In this document: positions 33,952 through 44,249 of the stretch, one piece after another
How the letters are laid out: every line of letters starts with the position of its first letter
How positions within the stretch are numbered: the first letter of the stretch is position 1
Source of the DNA: Isoetes taiwanensis
Lineage: Eukaryota; Streptophyta; Lycopodiopsida; Isoetales; Isoetaceae
Direction: 5' to 3'
Length of the DNA stretch: 64,000 nucleotides
Assembly (NCBI GenBank): GCA_021234155.1
Contig: JAJEKV010000010.1
Span: 24,195,335 to 24,259,334 of the forward strand
Program-made: the position numbers and the translations under genes
The notes under the pieces: model-generated
What the model was told of the DNA's origin: nothing
The model's input: the letters and a program-made list of their open reading frames with translations, nothing else
Databases searched by the model: none

Positions 33952-35070
33952 TTGGTTTCACGCCAGACCAGGGCATCACGCCCCTTCACCATTCTTCCTC
34001 ATGGCACGCAACCTGCTTTTGCAGTCGACACGATTCCTCATGACGAGGAAAAAAAGGTTCACTTTGCACCTGACTTGGAAAAACTCATGCCTCATGTCAT
34101 GCCTAAAGTCCGCCAAAGCATTCTGAACCTCATGCAAGCTGCTGAAGGCCGCACGTTGGCTAATGTCCATGCCACCACCAGAGCTCAACAGCGTCAGGAT
34201 ACACCTTCCACATCTCAACCTCCACGCTCTCAGACATATCCGAATATTGCTGCAGAGGTGGAGCTTCTCAAAGAAGTTGCTGCTTCCTTACCATGCATTC
34301 CAGCTCCATTGGATCGAGCGGATCCCTTTTCTCATGTGCCTCTGGAACTCCAAGAGGAGCTTGCAAAAATCAAAATTCCTTTAAGTTTGGCAACTATTTT
34401 GAAACTATGTCCTGTTCTCAAGGATCAGTTACCCCTTCCTACAGTTTTGGTTGGGGCCGTCGCTACCTCCACACCCACGGTACATGCCACAGTGGGCAAT
34501 CAACAAGTCAATCATGTTCAAATTGACGGCGGTAGCGCTGTAAATCTCATCACGGATAAACTCCGCAAGCAAATGGGCATCAAACAACTCTATCGTGCCC
34601 CATATGACATCAAATTGGCTAATGGCCATATCACGCGACCTCAAGGCGTCACGCCTCTTCTTCACATCAACATAGGTGATCTCAGATTCCCCTTGGAATT
34701 TGGTGTTTGGAAAGCAGGCGAAGATCCAGGTGATTAAGAAATGTTGGTCGGCAGACCTTTTCTCCGTCAGGCCAAGAGTATCCCTTACTGGGCCACGGAT
34801 CAGTTAGTCATCACAGATGGTCACCTCAATGCCACTATGGACTTGGAAACCGGCAAGATCATTTCGGTAGACAATGCTGAACCTTCTCTCTCCGACACCG
34901 ATTCTGAGGAAGCACAGAATATTTATCACGTTCAGGCTCCTCCTGCGAGTCTGCCTCTGTCATCCTACCCTGAATATGCTGATCCTTGGGGAGAGATGAC
35001 TCTTGATCAGGACCAGGCTGTGGCTGCTTTGACCCCTACCTGGCTCCTTGCAATCGCATCCAACGTGTAG
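33952..35070 (+). pseudogene. gypsy aspartic protease region
   Basis: Continues the polyprotein. An aspartic protease core VQIDGGSAVNLIT (about 34520-34560) is followed by ANGHITRPQG and LPLEFGVW-type strands. A TAA at 34735-34737 interrupts the frame, which resumes with MLVGRPFLRQAKSI. DGGS replaces the classical D(T/S)G(A/S) and is common in this plant clade. Confidence 0.8.
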
Positions 35071-35123
35071 ATCACTTTTCAGATGCAGAACTTCCTCCAG
35101 AAACAGTTGATGTTCACGCTGTC

Positions 35124-36958
35124 ATGAAGCAACCTTTGCTTGATGACAATCAGCAACCTCTCTTCTTCACCACGAAGAGCGCCACTCATCCTGTCATGTT
35201 TCAACCTCCTGCTCATGTTGTTCAAGACACGGAAGTTATCCCACATATTCAGACTCCTGAAGTCGAGATTGTGGACGTTGGCAACAATCAGCCCGCCCGC
35301 CTTGCTGCCAATCTCCCAACACCCTATCGTAAAAGGGCCGTCACGCTGTTCAAAAAGTTCAAATACATTTTCGCCTGGAGCTACAGAGACCTTCGGGGGA
35401 TCAACAAAAACTTGGGGGAACTCACCATTCCTACCAAATCCGATGCACGTCCTGTATAGCAACGACAGTACCGGCTCAACCCAAATTACCGTGATCGCGT
35501 CAAGGCAGAAATTGACAAACTTCTAGCTGCAGGATTGATCTATGAGGTCAAACATTCTGAATGGGTGAGCCCCATCGTCATTGCTCTCAAACACAATGGT
35601 AAAATCCGCGTTTGCGTGGACTACCGAAAATTCAATCAGGCCACGGAGCGTGATCATTTCCCACTTCCCTTCACAGACCAGATCCTGGAAGATGTCGCTG
35701 GACATAAGATGTACTCCTTCATGGATGGTTTTTCTGGCTACAATCAAATCTCAATCAAAGAATCTGATCAACTTAAGACTACTTTCACCACCCCGTGGGG
35801 CACCTTTGCCTACAAGGTGGTTCCTTTTGGGTTATCAAACTTTCCATCAACGTTTCAACGCATCATGCTCTCAGTTTTTCATGATTTTATGAAGGAAAAT
35901 CCCTTCCTGCAAATTTTTCAAGATGACTTCTCTGCCTACAGTTCCATGGATGACCATTTGGATAAATTGGAACTCGTCTTTCAGAAATGTGATGAGTCCG
36001 GCATTAGTCTCAATCCAGAGAAATGCACCTTCTGCATCACCTCCGGTGTTCTGTTAGGACATGTTGTCAGCAAAGCAGGTATCACCACGGATCCTGCCAA
36101 AATCAGTTGTGTCCTTAAAGCTCAAGCACCAGCCAATATCAAGGAGACACGCTCTTTCCTGGGTAAGGTCAATTATTACTCCACCTTCATTCCTGGACTC
36201 GCAGCCATTGCCGATCCCATCCATAAACTCACGGATGATGAATCCACTTGGGCTTGGAATTCCCAGGCGGATGCTGCTTTCCAACAGTTGAAGCTTTTAC
36301 TTACTCAGGCCCCGGTTCTTGTTCCTCCTCAATGGGACAAGCCCTTTCATGTACATGTTGATGTCTCTGCATTTGCTATTGGAGCTGTTCTTTCTCAAGA
36401 ATATGATGAGCACACTGACAAACCCAACAGATATGCCAGCAGAAAACTCAATCCTGCTGAGCGCAACTACTCTGCCACGGAGCGCGAGGCCTTGGGTTTA
36501 AATTTCTGTGTCCAACGCTTCCCTCACTATCTCTTAGGCAGTCAGATCAAGTTCTTTGTTGACCACCAAGCACTCCTTTACTTGATCAACAAATCCACGC
36601 CCACGGGCCGAATTGCTCGTTGGGTCCTTCTTCTGCAAGAATTCGACCTTTTGAAATTGTCCATAAGGCCGGCAAATCTCATGTCGTACCGGATTATCTT
36701 TCACGCATCCACACCGATGATCCCTCCACGGGAGTTTCCGACGCATTTCCTGACGCTCAACTCTTTCTGGTCACGGCCACGCCGCATTGGTTCCACAACT
36801 TTCAGCAGTACCTCCTTACAGGTGCTCTTCCATCAGAAGACGCCACGCTCTCTCCAGAAAAGCTCAAATCCCGTCAACGTCAATTTCTCCACGAGGTCCG
36901 TGACTACACCATGGTTGCAGGCCTTTTTTACAAACGCGGCAAGGATACAGTTCTTTGA
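35124..36958 (+). pseudogene. gypsy reverse transcriptase and RNase H
   Basis: RT: INKNLGELTI start, TAG at 35457-35459, then YRLNPNYRDRV, EWVSPIV, VCVDYRKFNQATERD, DHFPLPFTDQ, DGFSGYNQIS, VPFGLSNFPSTFQR and FQDDFSAYS. The latter carries the DD of the active site; YVDD is more usual. RNase H: VHVDVSAFAIGAVL, NYSATEREALG and FFVDHQALLYL. A frameshift near 36640 moves the end (FEIVHKAGKSHVVPDYLSRI) into another frame, ending at TGA 36956-36958. Confidence 0.9.
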
Positions 36959-38041
36959 CGTTGTGTTCTTCCTCATGAGGTCCCACATATTGTCTGAGAA
37001 GCACATGAAGGGCTGGGTGGTGGTCATTTTCATAGCGACATCACGGCACGCAAAATCCTTCTCGCAGGTTATTTCCGGCCCACGCTCTTCAAAGACGCTC
37101 CATTGACGTCGGTCGCCACGCCACTTCCCTTCAGTAAATGGGGAATGGATTTTGTGGGACCCATTGATCCTCATGCGCGGCACACCCGTGTCCGCTACAT
37201 TCTGGTTCTCACTGACTACGCTACCAAATGGGCGGAAGCTTGCGCACTTCCAGACAACACTGCAGCAAGCACAACCAAGGTCATCTATACGCAAATCATC
37301 ACGCGTTTTGGCTGTCCCACGGAGCTGGTCCGTGATCGAGGTGTTCATTTTGTCAATCATACTATCAAGGAGCTGATGAATTATCTGCTGATACATCATC
37401 ACAAAAGGACACCTTACTATCCTCAAGGAAATGGTTTGGCTGAAAGCACCAACAAGACTCTCGTCACTATTCTCAAGAAAATTTGTGATGCTTCTCGCAC
37501 CGACTGGCACAACACGCTTCCCACTGTTCTTTGGGCTTACAATACGAGTTTTAAAATTGCTACTGGCCACACTCCTTTCAAGTTGGTTTATGGTCAAGAA
37601 GCTCTTATGCCCTTTGAATATATTCTTCCGACTCTCCGTTTCCAACTTGCTACCGCACATAATCCACCTGCTGCACTCAAGGAACGGGTTTATCAATTGG
37701 AACAGTTGGATGAACTTCGACGAGATGCTTACATTCGTGTTCTTCATGGACAACAGTTGCAGAAATCGTTACATGACAAACGTCTCAAGACAAAAACATT
37801 CAAAGAAGGTGATTTGGTTCTTCTTTATGATTCTCGCTACAAAAATTTTCCGGGCAAGTCTGAGGGTCCTTATCAAATTATTCAAGTCGTTCAACCCAGT
37901 GTTTTCAAGCTCGCTGAGTTAGATGGCACTCCATTACCTACATTGGTTAATGGCTTTCGCCTCAAACAATTTCATACAACCGAAAGTGACAATCATACAC
38001 CAGATACAGTTCCAGACACAGACACAACAGATAGTGACTAA
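36959..38041 (+). pseudogene. gypsy integrase, zinc-finger cysteines deleted
   Basis: The first half of the HHCC zinc finger is present (AHEGLGGGHF, ITARKILLAGYF), with a TGA near 36998. The usual segment with CxxC between LFKDA and PL is absent, an apparent in-frame deletion of roughly 25 codons near 37105. The catalytic core is intact: WGMDFVGPI, DYATKWAEA, VRDRGVHF and QGNGLAESTNK (Glu). The C-terminus (LVNGFRLKQFH) ends at 38041 without a chromodomain. Confidence 0.85.
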
Positions 38042-38180
38042 AAAGCGACATATTTATATTATCGAGGTGAAATTTTTACAAAATGTGAGCAGCGCCCATC
38101 TATTTCTGCTATGGGCAGAGCCCTATTTACCAAAAACGGGCTGAGAGCCCTATATACAAAATCCTAAATTTTCACACCCT
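38042..38180. other. gap between pol and antisense ORF
   Basis: Short AT-rich spacer between the convergent ends of integrase and the antisense frame. It has repeated agccctatt and gggc words but no gene. Confidence 0.4.
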
Positions 38181-38447
38181 CTACTCCGGGTTGGGAGCAG
38201 AGGTGATGCGGAGGATGTGGTACCAGTTGTGCTCGGGGTCCCAGCGCAGGTGAATCACCACCTCCATCCCGTTGGTGTGGGGATCGGGATGCTCAGCCAT
38301 CCCCCGACACCACCCATCCATGGCAATGCCACAGTTGTGGCACCTCCACAGGTCCAAGCAGTCCATTTTGCATGTTAGCCACTCAAGGCAGTTCGATGGC
38401 ATGGTGCAATTGTCGTGAAGTCCTGCTGCAGCCATACTCAGCGCCAT
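38181..38447 (-). CDS. antisense Cys-rich ORF in the gypsy element
   Basis: About 88 codons on the strand opposite pol. It contains MDCLDLWRCHNCGIAMDGWC, suggesting a zinc-binding Cys/His cluster, and ends HNWYHILRITSAPNPE. The frame is open to an upstream ATG at 38465, but that codon lies only about 12 bases past the TATA box. ATG 38447 or 38435 is therefore the likelier start. Antisense ORFs between pol and the 3' LTR are known in some plant Tat-lineage elements. Function unknown. Confidence 0.5.
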   Translation of the reverse strand: MALSMAAAGLHDNCTMPSNCLEWLTCKMDCLDLWRCHNCGIAMDGWCRGMAEHPDPHTNGMEVVIHLRWDPEHNWYHILRITSAPNPE

Positions 38448-38476
38448 CGGATGTCTCAGCTTCACCCACTACTCGT

Positions 38477-38485
38477 CTTATATAG
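38477..38485 (-). promoter_or_regulatory. TATA box for the antisense ORF
   Basis: CTATATAAG on the minus strand, with a CCAAT motif (plus-strand accaatcag) about 30 bp further upstream. The spacing predicts transcription starting near 38450. Confidence 0.5.
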
Positions 38486-38587
38486 CCAGCCGAGGAGATT
38501 CCTGTCGACGTGGACCAATCAGAACATTCGCCAACGTGTTAGCAATGCAAGGCTCTTTCTAATTCCAGAATCCTTTCTCACGCCGCA

Positions 38588-38595
38588 TATCTAGC
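38588..38595. repeat. hAT target site duplication, left copy
   Basis: tatctagc, repeated exactly at 43866-43873. Confidence 0.9.
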
Positions 38596-38639
38596 CATGG
38601 AATAACATAAGAGCTAAATTTCGCTATTTGGCGATTTTT

Positions 38640-41385
38640 TAGGGGTTTTTAATTTTTTTTTTGGCTAAACTAAATGTAAAAAATGACAAAAAATAAAATA
38701 AAATTCGCCTAAGATTTTTGGCGCCACCGCCAACCATCGGGGATCATTGTCGGTGGAGCTCCATCTGTGTCAAAAATCGCTTAACATTATATGGGTGGGG
38801 CTCCCAAGACTCGCAGAATCGCCAAACATCACTCCTGAAATCTGGTAGGAGCTTCATGAAAATCGCCCAATAGGATCTGTAAAAAAAAAATTGATCCAAT
38901 TTTTGTGTTGCAGGTTTCAGATTCAAGCATAAAAAATACCTAGATAATGATCTGAAGGCGATTCTCAGACTTTTACAAGAAGACATCAAGCTAAACTATT
39001 AAGGTTTGAGTCCATTTTTTAGGCTTTGTGTTCATCTTTTGTATAGAAGGACGAAATTGGGTCACATATCTTCCCATATCTTTTCTGTCTCTTTCCTTTT
39101 CAAATTATTATTTGAGCAATGGGCAGCTGATTCTCTTGATCCCTTATTGCATGCACAGACATTATGGAATACTAATCCAGCTGCTCAGACATTATGGAAT
39201 ATCTTAATTTTAAAAGCCCCAACTGTTCTCCTGCTCTGTTTGTACCCAATAAGTGATTTCCTTTTATCCCCCGTAGCCCAATTCGATGCATAGTAGCCAT
39301 GACAAATGAGCTTGTGTGGTGGATGAACAGAGGCTGGCAGATGTTGCATTAAAAGAAGGCAACAAGTTTTATATCAATGATTTCCAAGCTTTTCATTTAT
39401 ACCCTGACCCTTATTCCTATATGCCACTGGTTGATCAGAAGTTTTTTTGGCATGTCCAATTCTAGCAATCTCCACCTCAGCAACGTCATCTAACAAATGA
39501 TAACAATGGTAGTAACACATGTCCAGAACATCTATTACAGCACATCACCAACCAACTTTGACGGGCGACCCCTTGTGTAATTCCTTTCTCAGTTCAAGCA
39601 TGAAGAGTAAGCCCAACACCACAGCCAAATTATACTGAAATCTGCAATCCTTTAAAGGCTTGGTGCCGATTTGAAGATGTACAAAATTCAGCCTATTAAA
39701 CCATCTAGTCTCCAAGATGTACAAAATTCAGCCTATTAAACCATCTAGTCTCCGTAAGTCACCAAAGGAACTAGCTTGACTCTCTGCATAACCAACGTAG
39801 AATGGCTTGTTTTCCAAGGATGAGTTGATTAAAGAGTTGACTAATCTTATTGCATCACATCATTAAAACACATTCCGTAGCTGTGCTGTAGATAGTTCTT
39901 TGTTTTTTTCTCTGTAGCCTTGAATTAACATATTAGGTAGATTTCTTATTTGTGATGTGCATACCCATATCAAATAAATGGTCGCTATCCTGCTAGCCCT
40001 CATCTAAATCATTGCATAGACTAGTGAAGTTATGGGTTTAAGGCAAGGTCGAAAACCTGATATGCAGCAAAAACCTTTGAGATAAGGCAAGCATTTATTA
40101 CTTATACTCTGTTATGCCATATTCTTATTTTTAAGCTATTGTTATGCACATGTTTGTTGTTGAGCTATTATTTTTACCCTCTTATGCACATGTTTACAGT
40201 CCTTTTTTCTTGCAGATTAAGTAAGTTTAGATCAACATCATTCATAAATGGCTTTGGGTTGTTTCAACGACACTTGTGTGCATTAAATAAAGTTGTCAAG
40301 TACAAAAGCGTATGCAAGCTACTCTAAGGCTCTAAGGTGCTTTTATTTGATTGCTTTCTTTATCTTTAGCATTTTGTCTTCTTCTACCTTACTTTATTGC
40401 TCTCTTTCTTTTAAGTTGACTCTTAGTACGATTGTGACTTGTAAGAACACATCATTGTATATGCTGCATGCACATCATTGTATATTGCTCCATAAGGTGT
40501 AAATTTTTGCTTAGAAAATTGAGTGCTTACTAAAGTGCTTACAGGTTGCTTCTGATACCAATCTTTGTTCAATTTCAAAATAATAGGGCCCGCAAACAGA
40601 GGTACAATGATTGAGCACCTAAGATATATTGTTATGTTTTATTATGATATGTTAAGAGATTGAGATTGCTTATTCTGTCCACCTCTAGTCCATGCTCTGC
40701 TCATTTGCTCTTATATTAACTCTTCAAATGTGGCGTACAAAAGCTGGTAGCCTACTAAGCTGAGAACTTTAACAGCCCATTCACTGCTCTAGTTTGATTT
40801 GTGAATTATGAATCATGTTCTTTTATGAAATGATCAGATAAGTGTGCAGGTTAGACATGCCGGAGGACTGCTCAGGCTAAAATTAAAGATTTTCTTATAG
40901 GAATAAGCAATGATGACAGCTGATAATACTTAGAAGAATAGACCTACTCCTTGCCTTCTGCTAGATAATGATAGAGGCAGTCTTGTGTGTTTCAATTTTG
41001 AACTCTTTATTCTTAGATCAGTTTTTACCATCTCACTCATGCTACATGTATTCTCATATAGATCAACCATGCTTATCCATCCCATTTTAGAACAAGCATT
41101 AGATTTTGTTTTTCCGGACTAACTCATATTGTCTCTATTGTCCTTTTGTATGAAGTGGTTCACTATTTTCACTATTATGCATCTTTATGCATTTTTTCTT
41201 ATGCATCTTTATGCATTTTTTCTTTAACATCTAGTACGATTCTTATTTCTAACATATTATTGTATTTCGTAGTACACAACACATTTAAAGACTTTTTACT
41301 AGAAAAGGTATGCCCTTCTTTTTGCATCAAGGACCAATATTATATGCGCTATTTCTCTAATCTTAAATATTTGGTGACAATGTAG
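38640..41385. other. hAT 5' non-coding region
   Basis: About 2.7 kb of AT-rich DNA with no recognisable exon. It contains an exact 40 bp tandem duplication (39674-39713 and 39714-39753). Confidence 0.5.
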
Positions 41386-43525
41386 ATGAAACGTCAAGTG
41401 GGCCTCAAGCGATTTTTGTCTAGAGATGTGGATATAGGACCAGTGCCATCTTCTTCAAATAGTCATATGGAGGAATCTTCAAAGAAGGACAATGGCGATG
41501 GCATTTCCTTAGCAACGGATAATGGGGAGATGGATCTTCCTCCAACATCTAATTATCTTCCTCCATCAACCTCTAGTCAAAATGAGAAAAATGAGAAAAC
41601 AGGTAGCTCAAAATCACCTAGGAGAAGAAAGAAAAGAAAGAGCGAGTACGTTGTTGGCCGTGCGTTCAAGAAAGAGTGGGCGGCTGAGTTTCCGGATATT
41701 GATTCAGTTGAGTATGATGGCGTTGAAAGTGTGAAGTGCAATGTTTGCACTTGGGCTTTCCGGAGGGAGCATTTGATCCAATGCAAGTATGATAATATTG
41801 TAAAGCATCACGGAAAGAAAAAGGTGATGAAAACGGATGAGAATGGTAAAAATTATGAAGTGGTTGAGTTTTGTCCTGAAAATAAGCATCAAAAGAGTTT
41901 GCAAAAGTATGAAGCATTTAAAATGCGTGCACGCCAGGTGGAAGAAAAATCAACGCCTCTACATTTGATGTTTTCTGAATAGGACAAGAAGGAGTTTAGA
42001 ACAAAAAGTGTTCAAATGAAAGCTATCTTCTTCTTGCTGAAAAGTGGCAGGCCCATGACTCAATATCCAGAAATTAGGGAGCTATTTCTCTCTAATGAGT
42101 TGCCTTTATATCCATTATATCATTGGTCTATTCCTGCAGGTTGGGAATTTGCTGGTTTTATGAACGAGGCCGTGAAGAGTGATCTTCGCGATATGGTAGA
42201 AAATTCTGAATTTTTGTCCTTGTCTTTTGATGAAGTTACTACCGTTGATAACACGAATTGGGCTGCAATGCATTTATATAATGTTGTGGGATATCAAAGA
42301 AAATCGCACTATCTCGGCATCTTCAAGTTGAGTACCAGTTCTAATGCTGAAACTTTGTATAATGTCATTGTGGACCATATCTCCAATGTTGTTGGTATGA
42401 CTGCAAGAGATTGTGCAAAGAAATTGATTTGCTTTGGAGCAGATGGAGCAGATGGAGCAATTGGTTACGTGGTGGACAAGGTGAAGCATGAGATGAAAGA
42501 GGTATGAAACTCTCTTGCTCATAACTAGTTTTCTTACAATATCCTAATCTGCATGATCTATCTTGAAATTTTTTATGTGAATAGTGATTTGATGTTTAAA
42601 AAATTCTGATTTTGCTCCAAAAGTCTGATTTTTTTTAGTTTTTTTTTGGAAAATCATACTTCTTATTATGATGCTTAAATAAAATCTGATTTGTTCCAAT
42701 CAAATCCAAATTGTTTTTGGAAAATCTGATTTTTTTACTATGATGCTTACAAATTCAAAATAATCTAATTTTTCTGGGAAATTAAAACTTTCATCATGTC
42801 TAACAAATTTTGTATTTGGTCATGTGCAGGCTGCAAATGCTTTAGCTAATGAGCTTCGCTCTCGTTTTCCTCCTGATGAAGTATTGGATGCCATTGGAGT
42901 GGTTTTCCCTCATAATTGGAATAGTACGGCTAGCTCAAGTAAATCTATTGCTTTATGTTTTAAGTCCAAAATGAAGATTATCAAACAATACTTTTGTTGT
43001 GAAAAGAGTTTCAGTGATGGCCGCATTGATGGGCTTTTGGATTATCAGAAATTAAAAGCACAGGGCCCTCTTTTTGGAGATACCATGGTCAAACGATTTA
43101 AAGATCTCAAGGATCCATTAGAATTTGGTGCTGTCACTCGACTATGGGAATTGCTTGGATCTAATAGTCTATTGCGTGTAGCAATTTCTGAGTATTTTAG
43201 ACTTGCAGAATTATGTCTTTGCATGGTTTTGGGAAGTGTCCAAGATGAACGATGCTTTTCCACATTGATTTTTTTGAAGAATAAGCTCAGAAATAGGCTT
43301 GATGATAATTTGGATGCCACACTAAGGCTGTATGCATGTGATTACAGCTTGTATGATTTCCCATATGTGAGGGTTTTTGAACTTTGGAATGATGCTTGTA
43401 AGTGCAGATCAGTTACTAGAACATACGTTGCAGTTGAGGAGAACAACACCAATACATTGTCTGAAGTACAAACAAGCAAAGAAGAAGACCTTAACCAATT
43501 GTTTATTGTGGATGATAAAGATTAG
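41386..43525 (+). pseudogene. hAT transposase (DUF4371/hAT-C type)
   Basis: Two exons. Exon 1 (41386-42501) has a basic N-terminus, a TTF/BED-like zinc segment (CNVCTWAF..E, then KHH) and a single TAG at 41980-41982. The DUF4371-like core follows with SLSFDEVTT and LICFGADGA, giving the first two catalytic Asp. The intron 42502-42829 has GT-AG ends and phase 0. Exon 2 carries the hAT dimerisation region (VQDERCFSTL.FLKNKLRNRL). The HC..HR block expected between the second Asp and exon 2 is missing, so besides the stop there is an internal deletion. Length is about 603 codons; 700-800 is more usual. Confidence 0.88.
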
Positions 43526-43865
43526 ATATATTTATGATTAATGCTTCATAATACTATTATTACAAGATGTTTCCATTTATTTTATATACTGAACAATATT
43601 GCAATAAATCCCTTCTTTAAAAATATTGTTTTTTTTTTCAATAACAAATGGCTATTATTTATATCATTTCTTTGTCAAAGTTTAGCCAAGTGATAGAAAC
43701 TTTTGAAGGAAGAAAATATCTTGTTTAGCTAAAGACAAGAAACTTTAGTTTAGAAAAAGCATCTAGTTTAGCCAAACTTAAGAAAGTTTTGACTCCAATT
43801 TCGAGGTAGTTTAGCTAAACCTATTCTAGCTAAACAAAAATATGGGTTTAGTAATTTATTCCCTG

Positions 43866-43873
43866 TATCTAGC
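43866..43873. repeat. hAT target site duplication, right copy
   Basis: Exact repeat of 38588-38595. Confidence 0.9.
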
Positions 43874-44249
43874 CTTGGTACCTTCTGACAATTCCTTTTT
43901 ATGATATCCCGCCTCGAGTTGCCGACATTAAATGACATTCCCTCCTTTCAAGCCCGTCAGTCATTAATATGGGTACATCTGCCACCTGTCACATCAGCTT
44001 GTTAAGTTCACGTTTCATCTCCACCGTTCATCGCTTTTCCCTTAACTGTTTGGGATTTTTGCCTCTCAAACGCCTCCCTTGGATCTTCCGCCACCTGGCC
44101 ACATCCACGGCTGCTGTTTCATCTTCATCGCGCCTCTTCGCCAACACTTGTGCGCCCTAAAACCATTTCGTCTGTCTTTGCCTTCAACTTCCGCTCTTCC
44201 TCCTCCGGCCGCTCAAGTTCATCACATCTCAATTCCGAAGTAATTCCAC
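43874..44249 (+). other. leader of the envelope-position ORF
   Basis: GC-richer, pyrimidine-rich stretch directly before ATG 44250, resembling a plant 5' leader. No clear TATA box or splice acceptor could be fixed. No other gene is seen. Confidence 0.4.

Larger units (their letters stand above)
38596..43865 (+). mobile_element. hAT transposon, defective
   Basis: Starts CATGGAATAAC and ends ...TTATTCCCTG, so the two ends are inverted repeats (CATGGAATAA versus CAGGGAATAA). They are flanked by the 8 bp duplication tatctagc, the hallmark of hAT. Subterminal ttagctaaac words cluster near the right end. The transposase gene is at 41386-43525. It is inserted in the gypsy element between the antisense ORF and the downstream ORF. 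Confidence 0.93.

Noticed and set aside
38465-38467. ATG at 38465 as the start of the antisense ORF
   Set aside because: It is about 12 bases downstream of the TATA box, so a transcript would most likely begin after it.
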